A DNA stretch of 64,000 nucleotides from Arenicola marina. Taxonomy: Eukaryota; Annelida; Polychaeta; Arenicolidae. The DNA lies in contig OZ025258.1 in NCBI GenBank assembly GCA_964019135.1, positions 35,358,126 to 35,422,125 of the forward strand, given 5' to 3'. The translations under genes and the position numbers were made by a program. Below are positions 33,421 to 46,300 of the stretch, in pieces. The notes below the pieces were generated by a model. The model saw nothing but the letters and a program-made list of their open reading frames with translations. It was not told the DNA's origin and did not search any database. Numbering within the stretch: the first letter of the stretch is position 1; every line of letters starts with the position of its first letter.

Positions 33421-36400
33421 ATTATCGCAAAGCACGCACTGACTCGGCGAGAAGCACGCACTGATTAGGCGTGGAGCACGCACTGACTGCCGCGGCGTGA
33501 AACACGCACTGCCGCGGCGTGAAGCCCTCAATACTCAAAAAAAAATTATCGCAAAGCACGCACTGACTCGGCGAGAAGCACGCACTGATTAGGCGTGGAG
33601 CACGCACTGACTGCCGCGGCGTGAAACACGCACTGCCGCGGCGTGAAGCACTCAATACTCACTGACTCGGCGTGAAGCACGCACTGACTCGGCGTGAAGC
33701 ATGCACTGACTTGGCGTCAAGCACGCACTGACTCGGCGTGAAGCACGCACTGACTCGGCGTGAAGCATGCACTGACTTGGCGTCAAGCACGCACTGACTC
33801 GGCGTGAAGCACGCACTGACTCGGCGTCAAGCACGCACTGACTCGGCGTGAAGCACGCACTGACTTGGCGTCAAGCACGCACTGACTCGGCGTGAAGCAC
33901 GCACTGACTCGGCGTCAAGCACGCACTGACTCGGCGTCAAGCACGCACTGACTCGGCGTCAAGCACGCACTGACTCGGCGTGCAGGAAGGAAAAGACTGA
34001 CTCGGCGTCAAGCATGCACTGACGGCGTGAAGCACGCACTGACTCTGCGTCAAGCACGCACTGACTCTGCGTCAAGCACGCACTGACTCGGCGTGAAGCA
34101 CGCACTGACTCGGCGTGAAGCATGCACTGACTTGGCGTCAAGCACGCACTGACTCGGCGTGAAGCACGCACTGACTCGGCGTGAAGCATGCACTGACTTG
34201 GCGTCAAGCACGCACTGACTCGGCGTGAAGCACGCACTGACTCGGCGTGAAGCATGCACTGACTTGGCGTCAAGCACGCACTGACTCGGCGTGAAGCACG
34301 CACTGACTCGGCGTGAAGCATGCACTGACTTGGCGTCAAGCACGCACTGACTCGGCGTGAAGCACGCACTGACTCGGCGTGAAGCATGCACTGACTTGGC
34401 GTCAAGCATGCACTGACTCGGCGTCAAGCACGCACTGACTCGGCGTCAAGCACGCACTGACTCGGCGAGCAGGAAGGAAAAGACTGACTCAGCGTCAAGC
34501 ATGCACTGACGGCGTGAAGCACGCACTGACTCGGCGTCAAGCACGCACTGACTCGGCGTAAAGCACGCACTGACTCGGCGTCAAGCACGCACTGACTCGG
34601 CGTGAAGCATCCACTGACGGCGTGAAGCACTCACAGACTCGGCGTAAAGCACGCCCTGACTCGGCGTGAAGCACGCACTGACTCGGCGTGAAGCACGCAC
34701 TGACTCGGCGTCAAGCACGCACTGACTCGGCGTGAAGCATCCACTGACGGCGTGAAGCACTCACTGACGGCATGAAGCACGTACGGACTTGGCGTGAAGC
34801 ACGCACTGACTCGGCGTAAAGCATCCACTGACTCGGCGTGAAGAATCCACTGACGGCCTGAAGCACGCACTGACTCGGCTTGAAGCACTCACTGACGGCG
34901 TGAAGCACGCACAGACTCGGCGTGAAGCACGCCCTGACTCGGCGTGAAGCACGCACTGACTCGGCTTGAAACACGCACTGACTCTGCGTGTAGCATCCGC
35001 TGACGGCTTGAAGCACGCACTGACTCGGCGGGGAGCACGCACTGACTCGGCGTGAAGGACGCACTGACTCGGCTTGAAGCACTCACTGACATTGTGAAGC
35101 ACACACTGACTCGGCGTGAAGCACCCACTGACTCGGCGTGAAGCACGCACTGACTCGGCTTGAAGCACTCACTGACAGTGTGAAGCACACACTGACTCGG
35201 CGTGAAGCACGCACTGACTCGGCGTGAAGCACGCACTGACTCGGCTTGAAGCACTCACTGACAGTGTGAAGCACACACTGACTCGGCGTAAAGCATCCAC
35301 TGGCGGCGTGAAGCACGCATTCACTCGGTGTGAAGTACGCAATCACTCGCTGTGAAGCACGCAGTCACTCGGCGAGAAGCACGCACTGACTCCGCGTGAA
35401 GTACTCACTGACTCGGCGTGAAGCACGCACTGACTCGGCGTGAAGCATGCATTGACTCGGCGTGAAGCACGCACTGACTCGGCGTGAAGCACGCACTGAC
35501 TCGGCGTGAAATACTCACTGACTCGGCGTGAAGCATGGATTGACTCGGCGTGAAGCACGCACTGACTCGGCGTGAAGCACGCACTGACTTGGAGTGAAGC
35601 ACGCACTGACTCGGCGTAAAGCACGCACTGACTCGGCGTGAAGCACGCACTGACTCGGCGTGAAGCACGCACTGACTCGGAGTGAAGTACGCACTGACTC
35701 GGCTTGAAACACGCACTGACTCGACGTGAAGCATCCACTGACTCGGCGTGAAGCACTCACTGACTCTGCGTGTAGCATCCACTGATTCGGCGTGAAGCAC
35801 TCACTGACTCTGCGTGTAGCATCCGCTGACGGCTTGAAGCACGCACTGACTCGGCGTGAAGCACGCACTGACTCGGCGTGAAGGACGCACTGACTCGGCT
35901 TGAAGCACTCACTGACAGTGTGAAGCACACACTGACTCGGCGTGAAGCACCCACTGACTCGGCGTGAAGCACGCACTGACTCGGCTTGAAGCACTCACTG
36001 ACAGTGTGAAGCACACACTGACTCGGCGTGAAGCACGCACTGACTCGGCGTGAAGCACGCACTGACTCGGCTTGAAGCACTCACTGACAGTGTGAAGCAC
36101 ACACTGACTCGGCGTAAAGCATCCACTGGCGGCGTGAAGCACGCAATCACTCGGTGTGAAGTACGCAATCACTCGCTGTGAAGCACGCAGTGACTCGGCG
36201 AGAAGCACGCACTGACTCCGCGTGAAGTACTCACTGACTCGGCATAAGGTACGCACTGACTCGGCGTGAAGCACGCACTGACTCGGCGTGAAGCACGCAC
36301 TTACTCGGCGTGAAGCACGCACTGACTCGGCGTGAAGCACGCACGGACTCGGCGTGAAGCACGCACTGACTCGGCGTGAAGCACGCACTGACTCGGCGTG

Positions 36401-36755
36401 AAGCACGCACTGACTCGGCGTGAAGCACGCACTGACTCGGAGTGAAGTACTCACTGACTTGGCGTGAGGCACTCACTGACTCGGCTTGAAGCACGCACTG
36501 ACTCGGCGTGAAGCACGCACTGACTCGGCGTGAAACATGCATTGACTCAGCGTGAAGCACGCACTGACTCGGCGTGAAGCATCCACTGACTCCGCGTGAA
36601 GCACGCACTTACTCGGCGTGAAGCACGCACTGACTCGGCGTGAAGCACGCACTGACTCGGCGTGAAGCACGCACTTACTCGGCGTGAAGCACGCACTGAC
36701 TCGGCGTGAAGCACGCACGGACTCTGCGTGAAGCACGAACTGACTCGGCGTGAGC
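33421..36755. repeat. 22-bp satellite with higher-order structure, preceded by poly(A)
   Basis: About 150 units of a 22-bp repeat (ACTCGGCGTGAAGCACGCAC plus TG) follow a run of about 27 A at 33,394. The first 240 bp are two copies of a roughly 124-bp composite starting ATTATCGCAAAGCACGCACT. A block with GCAGGAAGGAAAAGACTGAC recurs about 485 bp apart (33,983 and 34,468). A block of several hundred bp recurs 826 bp apart (34,983 versus 35,809). The long minus-strand frames have a 22-residue period caused by the 66-bp triple unit. Confidence 0.95.
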
Positions 36756-37186
36756 CACCCACCTCCCACCCACAAACGCACATGCACTCGCCCCTACCCC
36801 CAGCCTTACCCGACTCACTACTGGCCCGGCGCATGGTAGTAATAATATCACTGGTATATTTGTTATATATACGTTATATGTTATATGGAGCCTGGTCCCA
36901 TGAGTTATAGTCTCAATTACCACGTTGGCTAAATCACCGATGGACATCTAAACGGAAACACTTCTCGTTCAAAAGCATTCGAAGATTGACAACGAATTAC
37001 CTCCACCCCACCCCCTACCCCCCCCCCCCCCCCAACCAACTTACCTCTCACCTAACTAATTACTTACTCCAAGAACACTTTCCTATCAGTCCCCATCGCA
37101 TTTTTGGCCATTGCTTCTGTTCAATATCTCCCAACATGATATGAAATTGTTCATATGTATATGTCTGTAAAAAATGACAAGATCAA
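36756..37186. other. No gene; C-rich tract
   Basis: Contains ATAT-rich sequence and a long C-run at about 37,019-37,033. Confidence 0.45.
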
Positions 37187-37218
37187 GAGTGGTAGCACAT
37201 AAACATGTGCTACCACTC
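37187..37218. repeat. Perfect 14-bp hairpin
   Basis: GAGTGGTAGCACAT (37,187-37,200) and its exact reverse complement (37,205-37,218) are separated by AAAC. Confidence 0.85.
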
Positions 37219-37239
37219 CCCATATATATTAGGAAGCCG

Positions 37240-37312
37240 AACGAGAGGGTTCGGAACCGGGGGTTGGTGGCCTTAAGTTCATCACGCTACCCCCTGAGCT
37301 ACCGCGGTTCCC
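37240..37312 (-). mobile_element. tRNA-like sequence (minus strand)
   Basis: The minus strand reads GGGGGAACCGCGGTAGCTCA and then GGGGGTAGCG (A box). Downstream is CCCCCGGTTCCGAACCC, a B box with one extra C. Treated as a SINE head or tRNA pseudogene. Confidence 0.55.
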
Positions 37313-38739
37313 CCTATCGCTCACCACGTGTTCATCTCCCTATTATTCGGCCATCACAATAGGATCGGTGACTCGCGTGCCGCTGTACTATTCAACTTCG
37401 TCGGGATTTACTTCGCTAGTTTCCCCTGCAAGCGATTTCCGAAGCATCATTATCAATGAAAATACGTTCTCGTCCGTGAATAATGACGCAAAACGTTATG
37501 GCGTGCAACTTGACTGCCATACAGCCATCCGCAAAGCCCACCCACCCGCTCTACCCCTGGCCCGCCACCCCAACACCATGGCCCATGAAGGGTTGCGTGC
37601 AATAAGCACCCAGATCTCTGCCAAAACCTTCGCTTCCGTAAAGAAACCGGCGGAGATATCCGAGGGTGTTTTGCCCATTAAGAGTAGAGCCATTAAATCT
37701 TCACACGACAGAGGGCGTTGGCTCCGTCCTTTCATCAGTCGATTGTATGCGTGTGTGTAGATGGGGGGGGGGAGGTAGAGTGCATGGGACCCAGTCTGTT
37801 CATGTGCAGCATAACGTTGCCCTTCATATTTAGAGACCTTTAATGATGCCATTCTCCTTAAAATCGATATCCTGGTCGAAAATCCGCCTGGTAATACTTC
37901 CTCTTAACATGCAAAATCAACATATCATGATTATTATTTAAGACAGTTTGATTTTGATACACTAACTTGTGAAATTCAGCGCATCTCTGGAGTAGCTCAC
38001 ATGCCATAGAAAGGACACCAGGAGGCCACCATATGAACCTTAAATTAGTCTTTAAAATTGCTTCAAAGACAGGACAAATACAGCAGACCGTAATAAATAT
38101 ATACCGAAAGTATATATTTATTAACTGTTATAAAATATTATCATGCTTAAATAATATAATACATGGAATGGTCATGTACAAATTAATCCGTTCTTTATAT
38201 TACTTCAGTTCATCCAAGCATGACGGCAAGTGCAAATGCTGAACCCTGAATTAGTCCCACGTAAGAACTGAGTACAAATAACAGGTCTTTGACATAAATC
38301 CATGGTTACCCCTACAAGATCTTAATATCACATATCAGTTAACAACTTTACAAATTTCAAGCCAGTAGGACATGGTTTCCAATGTGTAGAATCGTAATAT
38401 TTAATATATTGTCGGACAGCCATATCGACTTAATTGGTAATTAACCTTGGTTAATGCAGGTTAGGACAGCGAACTACTGTGCGCATCCTGGGGGAGGGGG
38501 GGGGGACTCGGGCTGACCGGTCGCTAACCAGCCTGTGGGGTCCTGCCGACCATGCCGACCAATCAGGTCAAGCGCGGCCTCGGACTCTGCAGGGTGCGTC
38601 CGGTCTGCCTGATCCCGGCATCAGTTGAGCGCGCGCAAGGCTGAGCACCAGCAGCAATTTTACCCACCCGGCCTCTCCTAGGAACAGTCATTTGCCTGTT
38701 TGGTTTCTAGTATACAGCTTATGGTTATCTTGTAGCATT
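37313..38739. other. No recognisable gene
   Basis: No domain or splice-supported frame. 38,490-38,640 is GC-rich. Confidence 0.45.
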
Positions 38740-39030
38740 TACCAGCATTGCGAGCGCTCACTTAAGAGCTCTCAGCGTAGCCGTTATGTAATTTGCAATT
38801 GTTATATTTCCTTGTATTAACCTGCTGCGCGCGCCACGTTGTTTGTGTCACAGTATTGCGAGCGCTGACTTACGAGCGCTCAGCTTAGCCATTATGTAAT
38901 TTGTTTTTATGTACCTTGTAATTGCCTTTATTCATTATTAACCTGCTGCGCGCGCCAACGTTGGTTGTGTGTTATATTGTACTAGCGCGCGCTTCTTACT
39001 TGGTGACTAGTTAGAATAAACGCCCTTGTA
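38740..39030 (+). repeat. Tandem duplication of GCGCGC/GAGCGCTC-rich unit, possible LTR
   Basis: Two copies of about 110 bp (38,748-38,850 and 38,855-38,970) share TTGCGAGCGCT, AGCTTAGCC/AGCGTAGCC, TTATGTAATTTG and AACCTGCTGCGCGCGCCA. An AATAAA follows at 39,014. The palindrome density and the polyadenylation hexamer suggest a solo LTR, but LTR ends, a primer-binding site and a target duplication were not found. Confidence 0.45.
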
Positions 39031-39779
39031 CCCCCAGGTTGTTGGTTCGTTGGTCTAATGTTGCTTAAATCGGACTAATTCACTGCCCAGTATCTGCACA
39101 ATAAAACGTGTATCCATTTTGGTCTCCCAGGCACCCAATTTGTTTGAATGAATGGCTTTAATTTGGATGTCACGGCTGAGGCCAGTAGCGCAAAGTGGTG
39201 GCTGCTGCCAGCCCATGGCCTTTCAGATAGTCATCAAGTGGGCGAAGCGTTTTTTTCAGGGGCGGATAAAGTAGTAATAAATCTGACCGTCACAGACCTC
39301 ACTTGTAATCCACCACCAGCCTGGAGTTGATAGCCTGGATTACATTCGGGTGACCTGGCAGAAAACGATCAATTAAAAGAAGCTGGTCTGGCCTTTAAGT
39401 CTACAAGATTACAACACTCCCATCCGTCTCCTTTTAGCTTGATGCACTTGGCCATACTAGCAATAGTTTGTCGGCGAGCTCATTCCGGAAACGTCAATTC
39501 TTACTTCACCAAGAAAAAAATTATCATCCTCCGCGTCACGGGTCTCGGCTCGTAACACAATTTTCGCCGGGGGCACAAATAATTTGTTTCAGTGGAGAAC
39601 AATTATTAAATGGAAAATACCGAAAGCGAACAACAATAACGAATGTATTGATTATAATTATATCTACCTATTAATGGTTATGAATTTTTTTTCCATTTTT
39701 GGGAGTGAACAATTATATCAAGAGTTACATGAAACAATCAGTTATATCGATAATAACGAAAGCGAAAGACTTTTGAAAA

Positions 39780-40200
39780 AAATCAGGTAGTCTCTCCTTC
39801 TTCACATGTTTCGGAGCTTCCCACATCATCTTCCAAATGTTGCGCCGACCCAGACGGTCAGTCTCGATCCCGAACCGATTCGCTGCCCCACCGCTCCTGT
39901 CTTCTGCCATACCCAGTGCGACACACACTCTGCCTCCGTTCACATGTTTCTGACAATCTTCCTGACCTGCCCTGTAATCCCGACAACACGCAGTGCTACC
40001 CACACCGAGCGTCCCACAAAACTTCGGGCTCTCACTTCCACCGGCAGGCAAAAATTATTCCAGCTTTGTTACAGACAATCATCGACTAGCTGCTGGTATT
40101 TGATTTTCTTCCGCTCATAGGCCTCCTCTATTCTCTCCTCCCAGGCCACAGTCAATTCCAGCATCACCACGCTTTTGACCTCCCTGAACGACATCACTAC
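39780..40200 (-). pseudogene. Retroelement polyprotein remnant (ELTVxWEERIEEAYERK region)
   Basis: The minus-strand translation from about 40,190 gives VVMLELTVAWEERIEEAYER and then KKIKYQQL. In another frame segment it gives FCLPVEVRARSFVGRSVW and ALRVVGITGQ. This block is familiar from retroelement-associated polyproteins of fish, cnidarians and other invertebrates; that family identity is from memory. Stops and a frame break show that it is dead. A short CGTGTGC repeat interrupts it at 40,200-40,230. Confidence 0.6.
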
Positions 40201-40429
40201 TGTCGTGTGCCGTGTGCCGTGTGCCGTGTAGTCGTGTGCTGAGGAACTCCTGGGGGAATGTTCACCGCTTCTGTAGGTCCGCTGTTTTGCCAGTCCTCCG
40301 ATCTCCTTTCTTTTTGATTCGGCCGTACTCTCTCCCCCTCTAATGAAGGCGATGAGTTATGGCCCCTTAATTCTGTCTTGGTCGTTTCTTCTGTCGGGCT
40401 TGTTCCAGGTGGGAACAACTATATCGAGA

Positions 40430-43090
40430 TTTACGAAGGCGAGCAAGTAGCCTATATCAACAATTATAACAGATTTAGAGAGTTATCATAACATAAAAGC
40501 CTATACTGCAGCATGGACCTCATCCATTTTGGAGAGTGGGTTTAAAAGTCACTTCCGGGCGAAACGCCAATTAGATGTTTAGTGTCTGAGTGCTCCGAGT
40601 GTGGCGCTGCGGGTATTCCACGGCTTCCGGTGCACCTTCCGGTGCACCGTTCGGCTCACCTTCCGGGGCCACGTGGCTGCCCTCCAGACGAATGACATTT
40701 ACTGGGTTAGCATAGAAATGCCTTAAATGTGGATTACATTTAATTTCATCGAGGTCTAGCGGCCATTTCAGTCGTTAAGGCGTCGTCGTTTCCCGTCTAT
40801 GATCGCCACATGCTGTTCCACAGAAACATAAAGTAATCGTGCGAATATTTTCAGGAGCAACAGCTAAATCGTTGTAATCGAGGACATTACTTGTTTCACT
40901 TTTGACACGGTAACTGTCAAGAACATGTAATCTTGTCCTATTGTATAGGTCCACGGATCAAGCTACTAGCAGATGCATTTAGTGTTTCGCCATCTTCATA
41001 TTCCTCTTTGCATTGTTAAGTACAATGTAAAACAGACAATGCCTCTTTAATGTAAATTGTATATGTCCCTTTAACTCTCATAATGTTTATGTGGGAAATC
41101 AAGATCTTATATCATGGTTTTGTATTAAGTCAAGGCGGGTTCATTGCAGCTGGCGTCACACGCACCTTAACCGTCCACCGAAAATTATAAAAACAGATCC
41201 GATCAAACAGTATTATGATTGTGCCTATTTCCAAAACTAGCTTATTCTTAGCCATGGCAAAAAGGTCACTGTTGAAGACACGTGGGGTAATTTCCGTAAA
41301 TCGGCATTTGTAGTACAGTAATTTCAAGAATAGATCGTAGATCGTAGAGTCTCCTTTGGCTTGGATTGCGCTATGCGAGTACACGAATCTACATAGAATA
41401 TATTGACGCTAGAATTGTCAGCCTAGTAGACCTAAATATACTCAGGGATCAGGTGCACGCTGGTGCCCGGAGAGCACTGCTGAATTCTTTTCTTAGTCGA
41501 GGGCCAGAGCCGCGTGTCCCTCTGATGGCCGAATGTAACAACGGAACGTACCAACAGACGACACATCCGGTGGCCTTGACATTTCCATCGCCGTCGCCGC
41601 TGGAGCCTGAATTGTGGTCCACAGTCCAAGGACTAACGGTGATTACAGCACGTGACGACAATTAGCCAATGGAAGCCTAAGGTTTCAAAGCCTTTGACGT
41701 ACATAAGGCGTCGTCGTCCGGTACGTGTCCCGAGGCTTCGCACTCTGAAATCTGCTTGATTTGAGACCCTGATCTGCTTTTGGATCCCCCCACCCCCTCC
41801 TCACCTATCCCCCCGCCCCGCATCTTCCACCTCCACCTCATACCCCACTCCCACCCTGTCCTTCATACGACTGCACTCGATGCTACCTGCCGTTGATGAC
41901 TTTACTTGGAAGCTGGGTACTAACAGGTGACCTTAGTGCAAGTAATCTTAGCAAGTAGTAGTGTGAATAAGATTTAAGGGCATTGGGGTGGCAACTAGCC
42001 GCTTAGGACTTATCGTGCTATACCGGTTAATTGTTTTCCAGTCTACGAAGACCACATTCTGTTCAAAAGAAACATCCAGTATATGTTTATTGCAATCCTG
42101 CAAGTAACCAGTTATCGTGTGAGTCACTTTGAATGCAATGAGTTAAAAATATAAAAGAAAGTATTTTCAACAACTACACCTAATATTGTTCTGCTCAGAA
42201 ACCTTACTTTTTAAAGGGGCGGATCCAGGAACTTGAAAGGGTAGGGAGAATGGTAAGAGAATATCTCATAAATATAAGTTCCTTACTCCTGTTCTAGCAG
42301 GAACGTGAATAAATAGCGCATATGGTACCTAGGCAACCCGCAGTAGGGAAACATGGGGCAAAATGAGCACCTTAACTTTATTTGTATTTTTTGGGGGACA
42401 AGCAGTGCCCTAAAAAGAGCCAAATTTTGGTAAACTGGCAACAGTAGTGTTGTGAATAACATTCCTTGAATACATGCGAGTGACACGAACAACATTTTTA
42501 CTACCCCATAAACATGTCTTATGTCACAGTGGGCCATTTTGCCCGCAATGGGGCAAAATGTTCAGCAGATTATTTCAGCATGTTAGTAAGTGAACTGAAC
42601 AGCCTAACAAGGCCAACTAATGCAACTCCTAACTCTCTAGAACAGTTTGACCCAAAATGATCACACATAGAAATCACAAATAACGGTTACGTCAGCAAAG
42701 GCGGATCCGGCGGTGGGGGGGTGGGAATGGGTGGGGTGGACACCCCCTTCCCTATCTCTTTGCCATTTTTCAATGCAAAATTAAGACCACCTGAGGCGTG
42801 GAACTCATTTCATGCGAAGTTGCATAGTGGAACAGACCCGGGGGATGGGGTGTTTGTGTTTTATACATTGCTGGGTTTGGGGGTTCCGAGGTAAAGCCCC
42901 CCTCTTTTCACCGCCAAAATCCGCTCTATAAACGCACGTTTTTTAAGCCACCCCCCCCCCCCCCGATCGCAATTTTCAAAATATTCGCTCTATAGGGTTT
43001 TTTTTTTTATCACAAATGTCCGCTCTCTCTCAGGCATTAGGGCACCCGCGGACCCCCCACACCAGATTTGTATAAGAGTGCCTCTCCCCC
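40430..43090. other. No recognisable gene; G/C-rich tracts and degenerate MITE ends
   Basis: GGCGGATCC-type ends at 42,220 and 42,702, C-rich DNA at 41,785-41,850 and a C-run at 42,951. No coding support. Confidence 0.45.
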
Positions 43091-43092
43091 CT

Positions 43093-43340
43093 CCCTCCCT
43101 TCTTCAAGCCCCTTGGGAGGCCCAGCTCTCCCTTCTTCAAGCCCCTTGGGAGGCCCAGCTGTCCCTTTTTCAAGCTCCCTGGGATGCCTAACTCCTCCTT
43201 CTTCAAGCTCCCTTGGACGCACAGCTCTCCCTTCTTCAAGCCTCCTGGGACGCCCAGCTCTCCCTTCTTCAAGCTCTCTGGGATGCACAACTCCTCCTTC
43301 TTCAAGCTCCCATGGACGCACAGCTCTCCCTTCTTCATTG
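43093..43340. repeat. 33-bp minisatellite
   Basis: About 7-8 units of 33 bp (CCCTTCTTCAAGCCCCTTGG plus 13 bp). The frame-preserving length gives open frames on both strands, such as Leu-Lys-Lys-Gly-Glu repeats on the minus strand, without other coding evidence. Confidence 0.9.
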
Positions 43341-46300
43341 ACCCCAAGTTTTCGCCTTTTGTTTCTCAATCCCCGAAGCAGAAATCTGCAATTTCTCTCT
43401 AAGTTGCCATCTGAGACTGACTTTTTTTTCAAAATTGTAGTTCTTGACCATATAGTGCAGTTGATACCGATAGTGTTCAAACAATTAACCTTCAGACACT
43501 GTGTCATGAATGTCAGTGTCTATTTTAGATGCCCTTTTAACCAAGAATTGTTTTCACTGTCTATTTTAGGTGCCTTTTTATTTTAACCAAAAAATCTCCA
43601 TGACCACAAGATCGCCCACTTTTCTCTCCCTCTTCAAGTGCACTCTATGGCATCAGCAGCAAACCCCCACCACTGTAGTAATGTAGTGTCCTCCCCCAGG
43701 GGGGGGGGGGGGTAGTGGCAGTGTTGGGGCGGGTGACTGTGAATTGGGTTACATAGAATGGCTCCCGTGGGAAGTGCCAAGTGCACTTAATTATCCACGA
43801 CCTTCATTTCATCGTACGAGAGTTGGAAGCAAATCGCCATGATGCTCCCCCAGCGCCCGAATTATGTCATTTAATCTTCATGTGAATTGTTCAGTATTAC
43901 TAAGGGTTGCTAACTTCTATAACTTATCAATGTATGTTCGTCTTACGACTATATATATAGCTCATGATCGTGTACAACCCTGTTGATAACTTAAGTTTGT
44001 CCTGCATAAAACATATACCGCCGTACGTATATATCCTAGTGTCTCACCCTTCTTCTAAGTTTTCCCTTTCAAATGTTGGAACCACGCTTTTGGGATTGCA
44101 AATTTATTGCAGTTTACAATGCATCCATAATGGCCATTGGCTTTTGTCCTTATTTTTTTTCTGAGGCGTATATACATTTGCAGTCTGATATGTAGGTGAT
44201 TTAAAGATTAAATATTACAGAAAATTAGTTGTCTGAGGGTGTCTAACCACCAAGGTCTTTTTATTTTGCGCGGGGATATGGGATAACTCGCATTTGTATC
44301 AATAAAATTAGGAAAAAAAATTTGACCTGGGGTTCGGGAGGGGGGGGGGGGGGGTCTCAATAATCATAATGTATTTGTCCAAGCCGTAACGGTCTTGTAC
44401 TTTAAAGCGTGTAGTCATAACGCCAGCATGCCGTACAAATAAGATCAAAACTAAATAACAAGACTATATATATATACATAAAGGGTCATAATGCATAAAG
44501 ATATACCCTAACGTCAAAGGCAAATCATTCATAAGCATAAGTTTAAGTCGGGTCCTCTGAGCACCCCCCCACCCCCCCCCCCCCCCAAATCGCACATTTT
44601 CAGAGAGCATGAATGAATTCATATGTTGGTTTTAAAAAAACTTGAGTGATATTAAGTTTTGCATTAACTTCATCTTTATATATCTTTAATTACTTTAATT
44701 CATATAATTGTTATTTATTTATAATTCATTACAGAATATACTCTTTTGTTGACTTTATTATATATAAGCCGATATTTTAAGAAGTCGATATTGTTCAAAC
44801 TTTACAATTTTTGAGGGCACAGGAAATTTTGCTGCAAATTTTATTGATGTTTTAGGCTACCAATCAAGCCAATGAAGCTTAAACTACATATGTGAATGCA
44901 GTTCATTTGGGTACAGAAGTCAAAACTATGATCGTCCATTTTATTACGAAAAATCGCAACATATATAGGGTGTCAATAATTAGGCAAATTCCTTTTTCCT
45001 GAAATGCCTCTTAGCAGTACATCCCTTGTACAAGGTCGATCACACTTAGGGGAGGAGAAAAGTGGTTTGCATAGCATTTACCGTAATACTACACTCGACC
45101 GTCAATGCATGCATTGCTGTATGAGCAGCTTTGTTACCGAACATCTAAACAAGGTGCGTTGAATATATACATATACAAGGGATTGTGCAGCTTTTTTTTT
45201 AATATAAAGATGCATGATTACTACTTAAATTAACCACCATGGCTTTGCCTTCAGCTTCCGCTATCTGAAGCCACAGATTATCTTAATAAAGTTATCTCAT
45301 TGCAATGCTTCTCGGGGTTCGGGAAACTTGTTCTGCATCAAGTTCATTGTTTGCGTAGCGATGTTGAAATGTTGAAACACTCAAACGCAGTCGTAGTTGG
45401 TGACGTTATGCATCTTGCAAGACCAGTTATCGGTATTTTTATTTATATACTCTTTTCGGTAGTTAGACCCTGGTTTCCATGGAAGTTGAACACAGCTATT
45501 TTTGCGAAGAACTGTCATTTTCACCCATAATATCTCGACGTTGGCTTATTTAGGGAATATACAGAACTTGTTTGTGAGTATATCGTAAAACGTGAAGTCA
45601 TTATGAATGTGTTTGTAAAGATAGACTAAAGATAGACCGCTTAACACAAAAAGATCAGGGCCTGGGACATCAACAACACTGCATGCATGACAAGCGAGGC
45701 CCAGCTTCACATCCCAGTCACATGCAGTCATAGCTCAAAACCACCAACAAGGTGAAGATTTTGAAATAGTACAACACTTTTCTCAGTAGAAAACAAGTAC
45801 GGCGGCATCGCAAACTGTTTCACAAGTTGCTGTACATTTTGCCAGCATTAGATCAACTTCCAAAAAGGTGCCGGGAGCAAGAATACAATTTATAGATTGC
45901 AAAAAGATAAATAAGTTTTATTAAACATTAGTTGAGAGGGGGAGGGGGTTGCGTTGGTGCTGGAGGTATGGTGTGGGGGGTTTGGTGGTCATGTTTGAAG
46001 GGGTGGAGGCATATGCCCAGGTCGCATGGGGATTACGATAGATGATGGCTAGGTATTAATCACTGAGCCGCTGGGCATTGAGATGGCTGGATGAATGGAT
46101 TGCAATACACCTTATGGTGCGAACGTTTCAAGTGATACCGAGCATATCAGGGTATATAACACCTGGCTTCTGAGGGTTAGGGCCGTTATGAATAGATTGC
46201 AATTCGGTGTGAATATGTGAACGATGGTACAGCATATTTAAATATGTTTGCACCCGATATATATTTGGCGAGACGAGAAATACAAGCGAAAAAAAGGAGG

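Noticed and set aside
33652-36834. Many minus-strand frames with a 22-residue SVRASRRVSACFTPSQ-type repeat
   Set aside because: A product of the 22-bp satellite (66-bp triple). Neighbouring frames encode the same peptide out of phase.
43037-43586. Overlapping frames of 156 and 172 codons with Lys-Lys-Gly-Glu or Ser-Ser-Pro repeats
   Set aside because: The repeat part is the 33-bp minisatellite, and both strands are equally open.
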